This document shows, piece by piece, positions 13,480 through 24,189 of a stretch of 64,000 bases of DNA. The first letter of the stretch is position 1. The number at the start of each line of letters is the position of its first letter. This stretch comes from Bufo bufo (taxonomy: Eukaryota; Chordata; Amphibia; Anura; Bufonidae), in the NCBI RefSeq assembly GCF_905171765.1, contig NC_053393.1:65751371-65815370 (forward strand). Reading direction: 5' to 3'. The translations under genes were made by a program, and so were the position numbers. The notes beneath the pieces were generated by a model, which was given only the letters and a program-made list of their open reading frames with translations, ran no database searches and was not told where the DNA came from.

Positions 13480-14165
13480 ATCTGTTACTGATTGGAAGAT
13501 GCGCGACTACAAGCGCACGCTGTTGATGGCTTTCCCACCTGACAGCGGGGGGCACAGTGGAAGCACAAGGCGAAGGCAGAGGAGGAGGAAGAGGTCGCCA
13601 ACGCAGCTGGGGCACCGCCAGCACCTGAGAAGGCAGGGTTAGCATGGCCAAAATGTGGAAAAGCTTTGTCAGCCTTGGAGGTGCTAACCTGCCCTGCAGC
13701 CAGTGTATAGTGTGAACGTGTGTTTAGCACGGCAGAGAGCATTATCACAGGCCGCAGCCAATGTGGACAAGCTTACGTTTATTAAAATGAACCAGGCATG
13801 GATCCCACAGGACTTGTCTGTACCTTGTGCAGAATAGACATTTATACCAGCCTCAACCATCCATTCTTGTACTCAAGTGCACTTCTTAGTTTTATTTTGT
13901 TATATGTCCCAATATTTTGGGGGATACACCAATTTAAAAATAAAAAATAACACAAATCAGTGTTGGCTACCTATTCCTCCTTCACCGTCGCTTCCACCTA
14001 CACCGCCACGTCAACCTACACCGCCACATACACCCATCCACCGCCTCCTCAACCTCCTACTCCTAGATCCAGATTGTTATTTTAAATTTTTCAGCACATG
14101 GACACACCCCCACCCTATCAAAGAAACCGATCTGGCAGGCATTTTACATTCTGTTTTACCAGTGT
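13480..14165 (+). pseudogene. Decayed duplicate of the hAT 3' end
   Basis: This is a second, internally deleted copy of the end of the transposase gene and its 3' UTR. The stretch from ggaagatgcgcgactacaag (13495) parallels 11958-12110 of element 1. It jumps over the middle of the hATC region to ccttggaggtgctaacctgc (13673), parallel to 12320. It then reads past a fuller version of the end of the hATC segment than element 1 keeps, and into the tcccaatattttggggg UTR at ~13908. There are several frameshifts and no usable reading frame. It could be the remnant of a related element into which element 1 inserted, or a local duplication spanning the minisatellite. Confidence 0.75.
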
Positions 14166-14410
14166 AGGAAGAGGTTGCTTTGTGGAGCAGGGCCAGGTTG
14201 TTAGAGACACCAAACGCTAGCTAATAGAGTCACAAAAGTCCTTTTAAGGACTGGTATAGGTGTGCTATTGATAAGTGCTATTGATAAGTGTGATATACTG
14301 AAAGGTGTGATATACTTATAATATACTTTCTAACATAGAAAGTATATTATAGTGCATTTGTATTGTGCAGCAGTTGTGTGCGGATCTGCTGCAGCTATAC
14401 GGAGGGACAA
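14166..14410. other. Unassigned stretch with two short hairpins
   Basis: No gene is seen. It contains a short palindrome (agtccttttaaggact, near 14237) and a longer hairpin near 14312-14352 built from ataatatactttcta and its complement. It leads straight into the 38-bp minisatellite, so it may be the 5' terminal region of hAT element 2. No hAT-type terminal repeat could be paired with a 3' end. Confidence 0.4.
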
Positions 14411-15470
14411 ACGCTATAGAGGTGTGATATACCTTCTTCCACAAAATACTGATTGAGGGCTGTTATATACCTGTTGCCCTAAATAAACAGGGTGGTGTGA
14501 TATGACTGTTGTGGCAAAAAAAAAAATTGAGGGGTGTGATATACCTGCTTCCACAAAATACAGATTAAGGGGTTCGATACACCTGTTTCCACCAAATATT
14601 GATTGAGGCTTGCGAGATGCCTGCTTCCACAAAATACTTATTAGGGGTTCGATATACCTGCTTCCACAAAATACTGATTAATGGGTTTGATATACCTGTT
14701 TCCACCAAATATTGATTAAGGGGATTGATATATTTGTTTCCACCAAATATTTATTGAGGGGTGCGATATATCTGCTTCCACGAAATACTGATTAAGGGGT
14801 TTGATATACCTGCTTCCAACAAATATTGATTGAGGCCTGCGATATACCTGCTTCCACAAAATACTGATTAAGGGGTTTGATATCACTGCCTCCACAAAAT
14901 ACTGATTGAGGGCTACGATATACCTGCTTCCACAAAATACTGATTAAGGGGTTCGATATACCTGTTTCCACCAAATATTGATTGAGGGCTGCGATATACC
15001 TGCTTCCACACAATAGAAAAATGAAAAAATGTAGCAGCACTACAAAAATTGAATACTGTTCCTTACTGTGGTGGTGCCCGCTGTGTCAGAAGCCAGTCTT
15101 ATACTTCCCAGATCCAGATGCAATTGTGACAAAACTGCAGCACTCTCCAGCCTTAGTTCTTTCAATCCTTTATTCACCAGTACAAATAATGCGACGTTTC
15201 GATCTATGTGATCTTTCTCAAGCATGCTTGCTTGAGAAAGATCACATAGATCGAAACGTCGCATTATTTGTACTGGTGAATAAAGGATTGAAAGAACTAA
15301 GGCTGGAGAGTGCTGCAGTTTTGTCACAATTGCATCTGCTTCCACACAATACTGATTAAGGGGTTTGATATACCTGCTTCCACAAAATACTGATTAAGGG
15401 GTTCGATATACCTGTTTCCACCAAATATTGATTGACGCCTGCGATATACTTGCTTCCACAAATACTGCTC
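14411..15470. repeat. 38-bp minisatellite upstream of hAT element 2
   Basis: About 19 copies of a 38-bp unit of the type gatatacctgcttccacaaa plus atactgattaaggggttc. Two subtypes tend to alternate (cttccacaaaatactgatta and tttccaccaaatattgattg). The array is interrupted by the palindrome insertion around 15011-15345 and resumes to 15469. Its last unit ends in cacaaatactgct, identical to the end of the 92-bp array in front of hAT element 1. No coding content. Confidence 0.92.
15117..15336. mobile_element. Near-perfect 107-bp-arm palindrome of PLE terminal sequence
   Basis: The left arm (15117-15223) and right arm (15230-15336) are reverse complements with essentially no mismatches and a six-base centre. 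Each arm carries gatcgaaacgtcgc after a small hairpin (gatcacatagatc), the hammerhead-like signature of PLE ends, and a ggtgaataaaggattg tail. The structure sits inside the 38-bp minisatellite, with ~100 bp of extra non-minisatellite sequence on its left (15015-15116). I interpret it as a head-to-head pair of PLE terminal fragments. A PLE origin is inferred from the resemblance to 19004-19050 and 30303-30352. Confidence 0.7.
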
Positions 15471-15505
15471 TTCTCTAGGGACTTAAGCACAGGGTCATTT
15501 TGAAA

Positions 15506-18500
15506 ATGACAGGCAGAGGAAGAGGCAGGCCATTCTGCAGGGGAAGTAGGGGTCGGGCAAGTGCACTAGGCCGGAGCCTAAGTGGGAAGTTGGAGAAGGC
15601 GCGTGCCATTACTTCAAAGGGCGCACCAGAGTTGGTTGAGTGGCTCACTCACCCTTCCGCTTCTGCACCCTCCTCACTCTCTGCTGTGTGCACCCCTAAA
15701 TACACCACCACCACCATAGCCCCTCCACTTGAGTCAGAGGAATTATTTTCCCTTCCATTCCCAGACCTTACCGATGCACAGTCATTCTTGACATCGGATG
15801 AGGAAGAGGAGGTAGCAACAGCCGCTTCCCAGCGGTCTGACAACAGTACCCAGATCAGCCAAAGGAGGGAGGTCCCCACTGTCACTGCCTACTCCGAGAT
15901 CTCAAATGTCAGTGGTGGTGAAGGTGACAATGATAACGTGTCGATGGACGTCACGTTTGTGCCCACAAAAGAGAAAGAGGAGGGGAGTTAAGAGGGAGAG
16001 ACGGAGCAGCAGTTAGGGAGGAGAAGCAGGCAGAGCTAGCAGGGCACAGGAGGCAAAAAGCAGACTGCAAATGTATCTGGAGCGAGCCATCCACCATACA
16101 CAGTCACTTCTGGCGCTCCCAGGATGCCGGCACATGGCTCCGCAGTGTGGGCTTTTTATAACATGTCTTGCCATCTGCAGTCTGTGCTGTCAACGCATAA
16201 GTCGTGGTAAGCCCAACAGTCCCCTAGGGATGACTGCCTTAAGAAGGCACCTGGCCTCCCATTACCGAGCCCAGTGGGAGCAACGCCGTCAGAACCCACA
16301 AAGCCACACACCTGGTGCCCCACATCCTGCCTCTTCTACTCTCTCCTACAATCTGTCCTCCACTCCACCTTCCACCGTGCCATCGTCGCGTTCATCTGGC
16401 AGAAGGCAGGCTCCCGTGGCCCAAATGTTCGAGCATAAAAAGTTGATGATGCAGGCTAACCCTCTTGCCAAACAGCTGACCGCTGGCTTGTCGGAACGGC
16501 TAGCCTGCCAACTACTGCAATATAAACTGGTGGACTCGGAGGCCTTTAGAAAATTTGTGGCCATTGGCACACCGCAATATTTCTCCAAGAAGGGCATACC
16601 AGAGCTATATGGCCACGTTCAGCGGCAAGTGAATATATCTCTGACCACAGACACCTGGTCTAGCAAACACAGGCAGGGAAGGTACATAACTTTTACTGCC
16701 CACTGGGTGAACCTTCTGACGGCTGTCAAGCATGCAACCTGTAGCTCCCGTGTGAATTTGGTGTTACCACCAAGGATTGCATGCAGGCCTGCCTCTTCTT
16801 CTCCTCCTCCTACTCCATCCTCCGTCTCCTACTCGGCTGACTCCTCCTTTTCCACTGCTACCGCCTCTTCCGCTGCGCCCCCAAGCTCCCCAGAACCTAT
16901 TCGACGTGCCAGGTGAGATGTTGCCATGCTGTGCTGCGGCTGTTGTGCCTGGAAGCCAAGAGCCACACCGGTCCGGCACTGCTTTCAGCTCTGCGGTCAC
17001 AGGCCGATCAGTGGCTAACCCCACTCAATTTGACAGTTGGTAAAGTGGTGTGTGACAACACTGCCAATCTGCTGAGCGCGCTGAAATAGGGCAAAATGAC
17101 ACACGTGCCGTGCATGGCACACATCCTGAACTTAGTCGTGCAGCGATTCGTTACCAAATACCCCGGGGTCCAGGACGTCTTGTGGCAGACCAGGGAAATC
17201 TCTGGCTATTTTGGAGGATCTTACACAGCAATGGCTCGCCTGGCTGACGTTCAGAGGCGACACCACTAGGCCGTCAGACGTCTGATTTGTGACAGCCCGA
17301 TGCGCTGGAGCTTCACCTTGTATATGCTTGATAGGCTGCTCCAGCAGCAACGTGCCGTTAAGGACTACCTGTACAAACTCTGCAGCAGGACAGGTTCTGG
17401 GGAGCTTGGTTTCTTTTCACCTCTCCAGTGGCTGCTCATACGCGACGCATGCAGACTTCTGCGGCCATTTGATGAGATCACCAAACTGGCCAGTCGCAGC
17501 CAGGGTGCCATCAGTGACATCGTAGCTTACGCCTTCTTTCTGGAGTGGGCATTGCATCGTGTCATTAATCAAGCCGTCGAGGAGCAGGAGCTTGAAGATG
17601 AGGAAGTCGCAATGCTGAATGAATTCCCAGGGGGGCTACTCCATCTGAGACAAGTTAGCAGGAGTCTGAAGAGGATTCAGAGGAGGACGGTGGCTGGGGG
17701 TAGGAGGAGGAGGAGGAGCAAGAAGAGCAGGCTTTGAGGGGGACTTTAAACTTTTCGGGCATCACTGGTGTCCTTGGCTGGGGGGAGGAGACCGAGGATG
17801 ACATTCTCCTGAGCGATGAGCAGGAGCCAGGGTGCTCTGCCGCTTCAAATTTTGTGCAAATGGGGTCCTTCATGCTCCAGTGTTTGAAGAGGGACCCCCG
17901 TATAAAAAGCATAAAGGGCAAGGACCAGTACTGGGTGGCAACGTACTTAGACCTCTAGTACAAACACAAAATGGCGGACATGTTACCAGCATCACAGAGG
18001 GCTGACAGAATGCAGCATTTCTAGGCCTTGCTGTGAGATGCTGCATTCTACTGTTGCGGGCACTGGCAGAGGAATTTCCACCCACAGCGAAACAGGTGCG
18101 GGTACCAATCCTACCACGCCTGCACGAAAAGGGCAGTTTGAAGATGTGTTGGTCACTTCGGATATGAGATCATTCTTGCAGCCAACCCATCGAAACCCGC
18201 CCTCCGGATCCAGCCTCAGGGAACGCCTAGACCGACAGGTGTCCGACTACATTGGATTAACGACCGATGTGGTCGCTTTGAGAAGCGAGGAACCCCTGGA
18301 CTACTATGTGTGCAGGATTGACCTGTGGCTAGAGCTAGTACAATTTGCCATGGAACTCTTGGCTTGTCCCTCGTCGAGTGTCCTGTCCGAAAGGACATTC
18401 AGCGCAGCAGGGGGGATCGTGACTGATAAGCTCAATTACCTAGCTCACGACAGTGTGGACTACCTCACATTTCTAAAAATGAATGAGGCATGGATCTCGG

Positions 18501-18532
18501 AGGAAATCGACACTTGTGACGACCATGTGTAA
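15506..18532 (+). pseudogene. hAT transposase with BED zinc finger, multiply broken (element 2)
   Basis: A second hAT transposase, clearly of the same broad type as element 1. The ATG at 15506 opens a Gly/Arg-rich, then acid-rich N-terminus of about 160 codons that stops at 15989. Out of that frame, a BED finger follows at ~16160-16270 (CSLCCQR, then RRHLASHY). The TTDTWSSKHRQGRY motif has its Asp codon at 16650. A CDNTANLLSALK segment is ended by an in-frame TAG at 17087, and THVPCMAHILNLVVQRF follows. Further pieces are open at 17300-17737 and 18038-18532, the last with the hATC segment ACPSSSVLSERTFSAAGG. Several frameshifts and stops mean no protein could be made. It is more decayed than element 1 in the middle, but its hATC end is better preserved. 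Confidence 0.88.
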
Positions 18533-18985
18533 TTGAATTTCCTCATGCCAGCCCATACATATGCGCCACCACTCAGAACAAAGAATGGTCCTTGTCTTAT
18601 GTATATACAGCGGCATAAAAGGCCTTTTCTGTCAGGTGAATGCCTAATTTTTGGGGCCTCTTCTCCATTGGCCTACAGTAAAATTTTTACTCAGTGACCA
18701 CCTAGTGTACCTCTAGCCACATCATCACAAGTTCTTTTCTGTCAAGTGAATGCCTAACTTTTGGGGCCTGTACTGGCCTACAGTAAAATTTTTAGCCAGT
18801 GACCGCCTAATCTACCTCCAGCCACATAATCGCATGTTATTTTCTGTCAGGTGTGTATAAGGGCGGTAGGAAGAGGGAGGGTACCGTAGCTGTTAAAACT
18901 GGACTTTAAATACAGTTGTATATGTCTATATAAGGTATCGTTGGTTGGTCTGCTTAATCAAAAATAAATTTTCCTTTAGGTGTGT
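18533..18985 (+). repeat. 3' region of hAT element 2 with ~110-bp direct repeats
   Basis: After the stop codon at ~18530, a unit starting ttttctgtcaggtgaatgcc occurs at ~18624 and ~18733. A third start at ~18842 is cut off. The period is ~109-110 bp, and each unit contains ttggggcct and cctacagtaaaatttttac. This repeats the layout of element 1 (tandem array, transposase, tandem repeats), although the sequences differ. No terminal inverted repeat was recognised. Confidence 0.65.
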
Positions 18986-18989
18986 AGTT

Positions 18990-19500
18990 AAGATGTCGCT
19001 GTTCAGATACCAAACGCGTTTCGGAGCATGCACGCTCCTTCTTCAGTGGGTATGAACAGTGACTAAGCTGAGTAGATTTTTATAGGAACATCTATTAATG
19101 AGGAGAAGGAATATCAAAGTATCTTGATACCGGCAATTAGTAATAGCTGGTCTGGATTCCAGCTCGATATATTCAATCAATTACGGAGAGCAAAGATGAA
19201 TGAAAAAACGTTCTATATAGAAGAAATGAATGACATTGAGGAATAAAAACAATTTAAAAGAATACATACAATAAGAATAAGAATAAAAATAATAATAAAG
19301 ATGACCATATTCACAAAAAACGCTGATGAGTCTTTCGTGCGATTTGCATGCGTTTCTTCTGTAAAAAAGAAAATAGGTGATATCTCTATTCCTTTATAGA
19401 AGATGTCATAAAAGATCAACATGATATTGTTTGGTTTCGTTTCAGCGTTTATTTTCCTTGTTTTACATGTATTTCATTTATTTGTTTTCTTCATTTCAAC
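18990..19500 (-). mobile_element. PLE terminal-repeat fragment
   Basis: On the minus strand, 19050-19004 reads cactgaagaaggagcgtgca then tgctccgaaacgcgtttggt. This is a hairpin between CTGAAGA and GAAAC, the same signature found at the 30303-30352 edge of the large PLE. The sequence upstream on the minus strand (to ~19500) is A/T-rich and resembles the non-coding part of a PLE. No RT or endonuclease coding sequence is present. It is probably a 5'-truncated copy that kept only the terminal region. Confidence 0.5.
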
Positions 19501-19551
19501 TTGGTTTAATAATTAATAAATATATGTAGAGGAAGGAGTAGATGGGATGTA

Positions 19552-19833
19552 CAGGGTGGGCCATTTATATGGATGCACCTTAATTAAATGGGAATGGTTG
19601 GTGATATTAACTTCCTGTTTGTGGCACATTAGTATATGTGAGGGGGGAAACTTTTCAAGATGGGTGGTGACCATGGCGGCCATTTTGAAGTCTGACATTT
19701 TGAATCCAACTTTTGTTTTTTTAATAGGAAGAGGGTCATGTGACACATCAAACTTATTGGGAATTTCACAAGAAAAACAATGATGTGCTTGGTTTTAACG
19801 TAACTTTATTCTTTCCTGAGTTATTTACAAGTT
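19552..19833 (+). repeat. Left terminal inverted repeat of the mariner
   Basis: This is the reverse complement of 20917-21198. It starts CAGGGTGGGCCATTTATATG and ends near ttatttacaag, just before the transposase stop codon. It contains the ccatggcggccattttgaag segment, mirrored on the right as cttcaaaatggccaccatgg. The long TIR probably also contains the promoter of the gene at the other end. Confidence 0.9.
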
Positions 19834-19842
19834 TCTGACCAC

Positions 19843-20891
19843 TTATAAAATGTGTTCAATGTGCTGCCCATTGTGTTGGATTGTCAATGCAACCCTCTTC
19901 TCCCACTCTTCACACACTGATAGCAACACCGCAGGAGAAATGCTAGCACAGGCTTCCAGTATTCGTAGTTTCAGGTGCTGCACATCTCGAACCTTCATAG
20001 CATAGACAATTGCCTTCAGATGACCCCAAAGATAAAAGTCTAAGGGGGTCAGATCGGGAGACCTTGGGGGCCATTCAACTGGCCCACGACGACCAATCCA
20101 CTTTCCAGGAAACTGTTCATCTAGGAATGCTCGGACCTGACACCCATAATGTGGTGGTGCACCATGTTGCTGGAAAAACTCAGGGAACGTGCCAGCTTCA
20201 GTGCATAAAGAGGGAAACACATCATCATGTAGCAATTTCGCATATCCAGTGGCCTTGAGGTTTCCATTGATGAAGAATGGCCCCACTATCTTTGTACCCC
20301 ATATACCACACAATACCATCAATTTTTTTGTTCTAACAGTCTTGGAGGGATCTATCCAATGTGGGTTAGTGTCAGACCAATAGCGATGGTTTTGTTTGTT
20401 AACTTCACCATTCACATAAAAGTTTGCCTCACCACTGAACAAAATCTTCTGCGTAAAATGAGGGTCCTGTTCCAATTTTTGTTTCGCCCATTCTGCAAAT
20501 TCAGTGCGCCGATGTGGGTCATCCTCGTTGAGATGCTGCAGTAGCTGGAGTTTGTAAGGGTGCCATTTGTGAGCAGCTAATATCCGCCGAAGGGATGTTC
20601 GACTAATGCCACTCTCCAGTGACATGTGGCGAGTGCTACGCTGTGGGCTCTTGCTGAATGAAGCTAGGACAGCCACTGCTGTTTCTTCATTAGGAACAGA
20701 TTTCATGCGTCCACATTTTGGCAAATCGAACACTGAACCAGTTTCACGAAACTTAGCAAGCAGTTTGCATGGGAGATGGGTGGTCTCGTAGGGTGTCTTG
20801 CATTGAAATCTGCTGCAATGACCCGGTTACTGCGTTCACCAGACATCAACACAATTTCTATCCGCTCCTCACGTGTTAACCTCGGCGACAT
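19843..20891 (-). pseudogene. DD41D mariner transposase, frameshifted, two catalytic Asp lost
   Basis: The start is taken at the minus-strand ATG 20891-20889 (MSPRLTREERIEIVLMSGER), a typical mariner N-terminus leading into the first helix-turn-helix. A small deletion near 20766-20770 shifts the frame. The rest is open as a 296-codon frame with a second helix-turn-helix (RTSLRRILAAHKWHPYK), then the catalytic domain and a stop at 19843. The first catalytic position reads FSGEANFY where the family has FSDE, a GAT to GGT change. The second reads FQQHGAPPHY where QQDGAPPHY is usual, a GAT to CAT change. The third, in SPDLTPLDFYLWG, is intact. The enzyme is therefore dead for two independent reasons. 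Neighbours are only the TIRs. Confidence 0.9.
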
Positions 20892-20916
20892 GTCAATGGC
20901 TGTAAACAAAGAGAAG

Positions 20917-21198
20917 CTTGTAAATAACTCATGAAAGAATAAAATTACGTTAAAACCAAGCACACCATTGTTTTTCGTGTGAAATTCCCAATAAGTTTGA
21001 TGTGTCACATGACCCTCTTCCTATTGAAAAAACAAAAGTTGGATTCAAAATGGCCGACTTCAAAATGGCCACCATGGTCACCACCCATCTTGAAAAGTTT
21101 CCCCCCCCTCACATATACTAATGTGCCACAAACAGGAAGTTAATATCACCAACCATTCCCATTTTATTAAGGTGTATCCATATAAATGGCCCACCCTG
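20917..21198 (-). repeat. Right terminal inverted repeat of the mariner
   Basis: Inverted partner of 19552-19833; it lies upstream of the minus-strand transposase start at 20891. It ends in ggcccaccctg followed by the TA target duplication at 21199-21200. Confidence 0.9.
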
Positions 21199-21200
21199 TA

Positions 21201-22379
21201 GTTTACTGGCGCCACTGACACTTCCCTGTGGCAGGGGCAAGTTCAGTATCAGTCAAGTCCAGACCTTTATCGGACCACCACAATCGCCTGCTGTCACACC
21301 CTGTCTCTCTCTTTCAATGACCTGCTCTATCACTGCCGGTACCTGGTCAGGTCTCTCACGTGGGCTCTCTCACTCTTTGGCCATTCTTTTCCCTTCTGCC
21401 AGTCCTGAATTAAGTGTCAGGTATTGTTAAAGGGAACACCACTTCCATATAAATGGTAAATCAAATAATAATAAAACATATATACATTACAATTACATCA
21501 CCTGATAATAGACAGCTTAGCTCCATCCTGCTGTCAGACATGTAACCTAACAGCCGAGCTTTACAGTAGCTGTGAAACTTTCATACAAGCTCCCATGCGC
21601 TGCTCTTTAGTAACAGGAAAGAATTCTGATTTTATCTTTAGACTTGAATGCAGAAGAAATGATCATGTAACTCAAGATGAGTACAAGATCTGAAAAACAG
21701 AGGATTTATTCAACATGTTATTTAAATTGAAATGTTATTTAAATTTTTACTTTACACCAAACATCGTTTCAGTTGTCAGGGCTTTGACACATCCCCACCC
21801 AATCCCACATGAAGAGGATGGAGGTGATCGTCATCTTTAGGCATCTTAAGCCATTTCATGCAGTTTTTAAACAATGTCTAATTGCGTCATATAACTCCAC
21901 CCATTTGATGTAATGTTATTACTCCCATCATTTTAGGGTGAAGCAGAATTGAAGGACAAAATGCGTACAAATTAAGAAATGTTTAACGACTGACCACGTT
22001 AATGACAATTATATTAAGATTTTGCAAACCTGCCTAGTTATACAGTGACAGTGCCCCTGTCCCCAGAGGACTAGCTAAGAAGAGAGATGTGCCATTCTGG
22101 ACTCTAGGAAGGCAGTGTAATCCTGGCATGATTCATGGTAATTCTGAACTTTTGCTGTGACACTATAACGTCATGAAGCCCTAGCCTAAAAAAGAAATCG
22201 ATTGGTGTGATCGCAAACACATCTTCTTTGGTTGCATGTCATCCTCACCAGGTGGGACTTTTTGTGATAGTTACAGGACCTATGCAAACTTGTATATCAT
22301 AGGGAAACATTTAGGACATATTGAAATCTTGGTTGCAGCAATTGTTAGGTCAACGGTCACCATGCTGCCTGGCCCTGTC
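21201..22379. other. Unassigned non-coding stretch
   Basis: No gene, TIR pair or known element end was recognised. One T2-like start (gttaaagggaacaccac) is seen near 21427 without a partner. Two copies of atgttatttaaatt lie near 21716-21750. All reading frames are short. Confidence 0.5.
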
Positions 22380-23620
22380 CTCTGTAGGTTGAATGCTCCC
22401 TTATAGTCTGCCAGTATCTGTGCCTCTTAAAGGGCCAGTGTGTGCCCTTCCAAATTCTTCCCTTCATTGGCTGGTAGTCCATGGGTATTTTATTTAAGGC
22501 ACCCCTCCCCCCTGTCAAAGAGTGCCTGAGATCTAAGGTTCCCTGGTGACCAGGTTTTTTGAGGTCTAGTGCTTCTATGATTCTCCTGCGTTTTGCCTGT
22601 GTCTATCCTGCGTTTGTTCCTGTCTGTGCTCCTGTAGCCCCTGCCTGTGTGATCCTTCACTTCCAGTTTCAGTTATGTTTGTGTTTAAAGGGAACCTGTC
22701 ACCAGTTTTATGGTGTCCTAAATAAGGGCAACATAAATAAGTGACTGATTCTCTTAGCACAATGCTGGGTCACTTTCTTTAATTGACCCAGTCAATCTGC
22801 CAACATCTTGTATTGAAAAGCTCCAGCTGATAATGATGAGCCATGAATATTCATGAGCTCCTGACTCTCCCCGCCTACCTGCTGCTGAATGACAGTTATT
22901 TTCCATATGAACCAGCAGCAGGTGGGCAGGGGAGTGGCTATAGCTGTTAATTAAATAAACGCTGGACTCAATGACATCACGCTGGACTCAAATCAGCTCA
23001 TTAGCATGCGGCATGCGGCATCTTTGTGTGTATATTATGAGGTAACCATCTGTCACGCCAGTAAGTGAATACATCTAAGGTACTTTTTAGTAGTTAATGA
23101 TTATATATAATTAGTTTGATTATAATCAAATATCCACATGACAGGTTCCCTTTAAGTTTAACTCTGTGCATCTTACTTGTCTGTATTCCTGCCAAGTAAC
23201 CAACCTGCCTGCCTTGTCTGTATCTTCACTAACTCCCAGCCTGCTAGTTTATCCTATGTCTCCTACCAGCTACATAACATGTGTGCTGCCTGGATCTCTA
23301 ATCCTGCATTTAAGACTTATGGACTGTTCATACTACTCCTGCAGTTTTGCTGAGTTTTCTATATTCTGAGCTCCCAAAGCTTGCACCAGAATCCCTAACC
23401 CCAGTGGGTCTGCTGCCAATCACACAGGGACTATCCCAGGAGTTAGTGGTTTGGTAGCTACTCTGCAGTGAAGTCCAGATCCCTATACAGGGGTTAATGG
23501 ATGAATACCTGGGGAACACAGGTATAAAGCCCTCAGGGTTAGCCTTAAGTCAAACCAGTTGGTTGGCACAGTGGGTCCACACTCACTGATCCGTAACGGC
23601 AGTAATGTTCCCACAACTTT
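22380..23620 (+). repeat. Dispersed repeat copy A (LTR-like), split by a MITE
   Basis: Sequence on both sides of the MITE at 22685-23155 aligns by eye, in order, with 46340-46800. Shared blocks include ggttccctggtgacca, the cctgcctgtgt series, gactatcccaggag and acaggggttaatgg/aaaggggttaaagg. The closing stretch caaaccagttggttggcaca (~23550) recurs as caaaccggttacttggcaca near 28540. The T/C-rich, non-coding character and the length would suit an LTR of an otherwise absent element, but no TG...CA ends or target duplication were found. Confidence 0.5.
22685..23155. mobile_element. T2-like MITE with TTAA target duplication
   Basis: This is a 471-bp element beginning TTAAAGGGAACCTGTCACC and ending TGACAGGTTCCCTTTAA. 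Both ends carry TTAA, the insertion site preferred by T2 and piggyBac-type elements in frogs. The interior is non-coding. It is inserted in dispersed repeat copy A, whose flanks rejoin cleanly when the MITE is left out. Family assignment is from the ends only. Confidence 0.85.
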
Positions 23621-23710
23621 CTAGATTGTAACAAGAGTCACCAGGTAGACTTAGCCCCCAGTCTAAAACAGGGAAACTGAGGGTAAATTATCGCATTGCC
23701 ATTCAAGACT

Positions 23711-24148
23711 CTAAAGATACCTTTACATGAGCCGATTATCATGGACATTATCGTCAAATCCAGGAAAACTGCACGATTATCAATCAGTGTAAAATCAATG
23801 AACGATAGAGCGACAACCGACAATCAGTAGATTTCTCGTTGTTTCGATCGTTTGTGTGGGCACAAAAATCATCGTTGGATGTTAACGATTTCAAACTTGT
23901 AAACAGGAATCGTTCTCTGTACGCAAGATTACAGACGATTACACCGTGGGTGTGTTTAAGCACGCCACTCAAATTTCGCTATGTGTAAATGCAACAATCT
24001 GCTTTACAAACGATGGAATATGCGATCAAAATTTAAATTTTTAGAACAATAATCGGCACATCTAAAGGGTCATTGTTGAAACGTTCAAGAAACAACTTGT
24101 TCTTCACTCAATCGTACCAATCATCGCCTCGTGTAAAGGTACCTTTAG
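23711..24148. mobile_element. 438-bp MITE with CTAAAGRTACCTTTACA ends
   Basis: The left end reads CTAAAGATACCTTTACATGA and the right end, reverse complemented, CTAAAGGTACCTTTACACGA. The similarity continues inward for ~30 bp (gccgattatc versus ggcgatgatt). The interior is non-coding and rich in cgat/atcg motifs. The immediate flanks do not give a convincing target duplication, so the superfamily is left open. Confidence 0.7.
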
Positions 24149-24189
24149 AAGGCTGGGTGATGACCTCTTGTGACTAGTGTAGAAGTCCT

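Larger units (their letters stand above)
19550..21200 (-). mobile_element. Tc1/mariner element, DD41D type, complete ends
   Basis: The element runs from TA-CAGGGTGGGCC at 19550 to GGCCCACCCTG-TA at 21200, so the TA target duplication is intact on both sides. The terminal inverted repeats are unusually long, ~282 bp (19552-19833 and 20917-21198). They match almost base for base apart from scattered substitutions and a few indels. They enclose one minus-strand transposase gene. The 41-residue spacing between the second and third catalytic positions fits the DD41D group; a vertebrate DD41D family has been named Visitor, to which this may belong. Complete ends with a broken gene would still allow mobilisation by an active relative. 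Confidence 0.9.

Noticed and set aside
12817..13651. Minus-strand frames with MSPSNTTEDFERFRPLS repeats
   Set aside because: Translation of the 92-bp-period minisatellite on the strand opposite to the hAT gene.
14982..15359. A 125-codon plus-strand frame and a near-identical 101-codon minus-strand frame
   Set aside because: The two readings are the same because the DNA is a palindrome; content is PLE terminal sequence.
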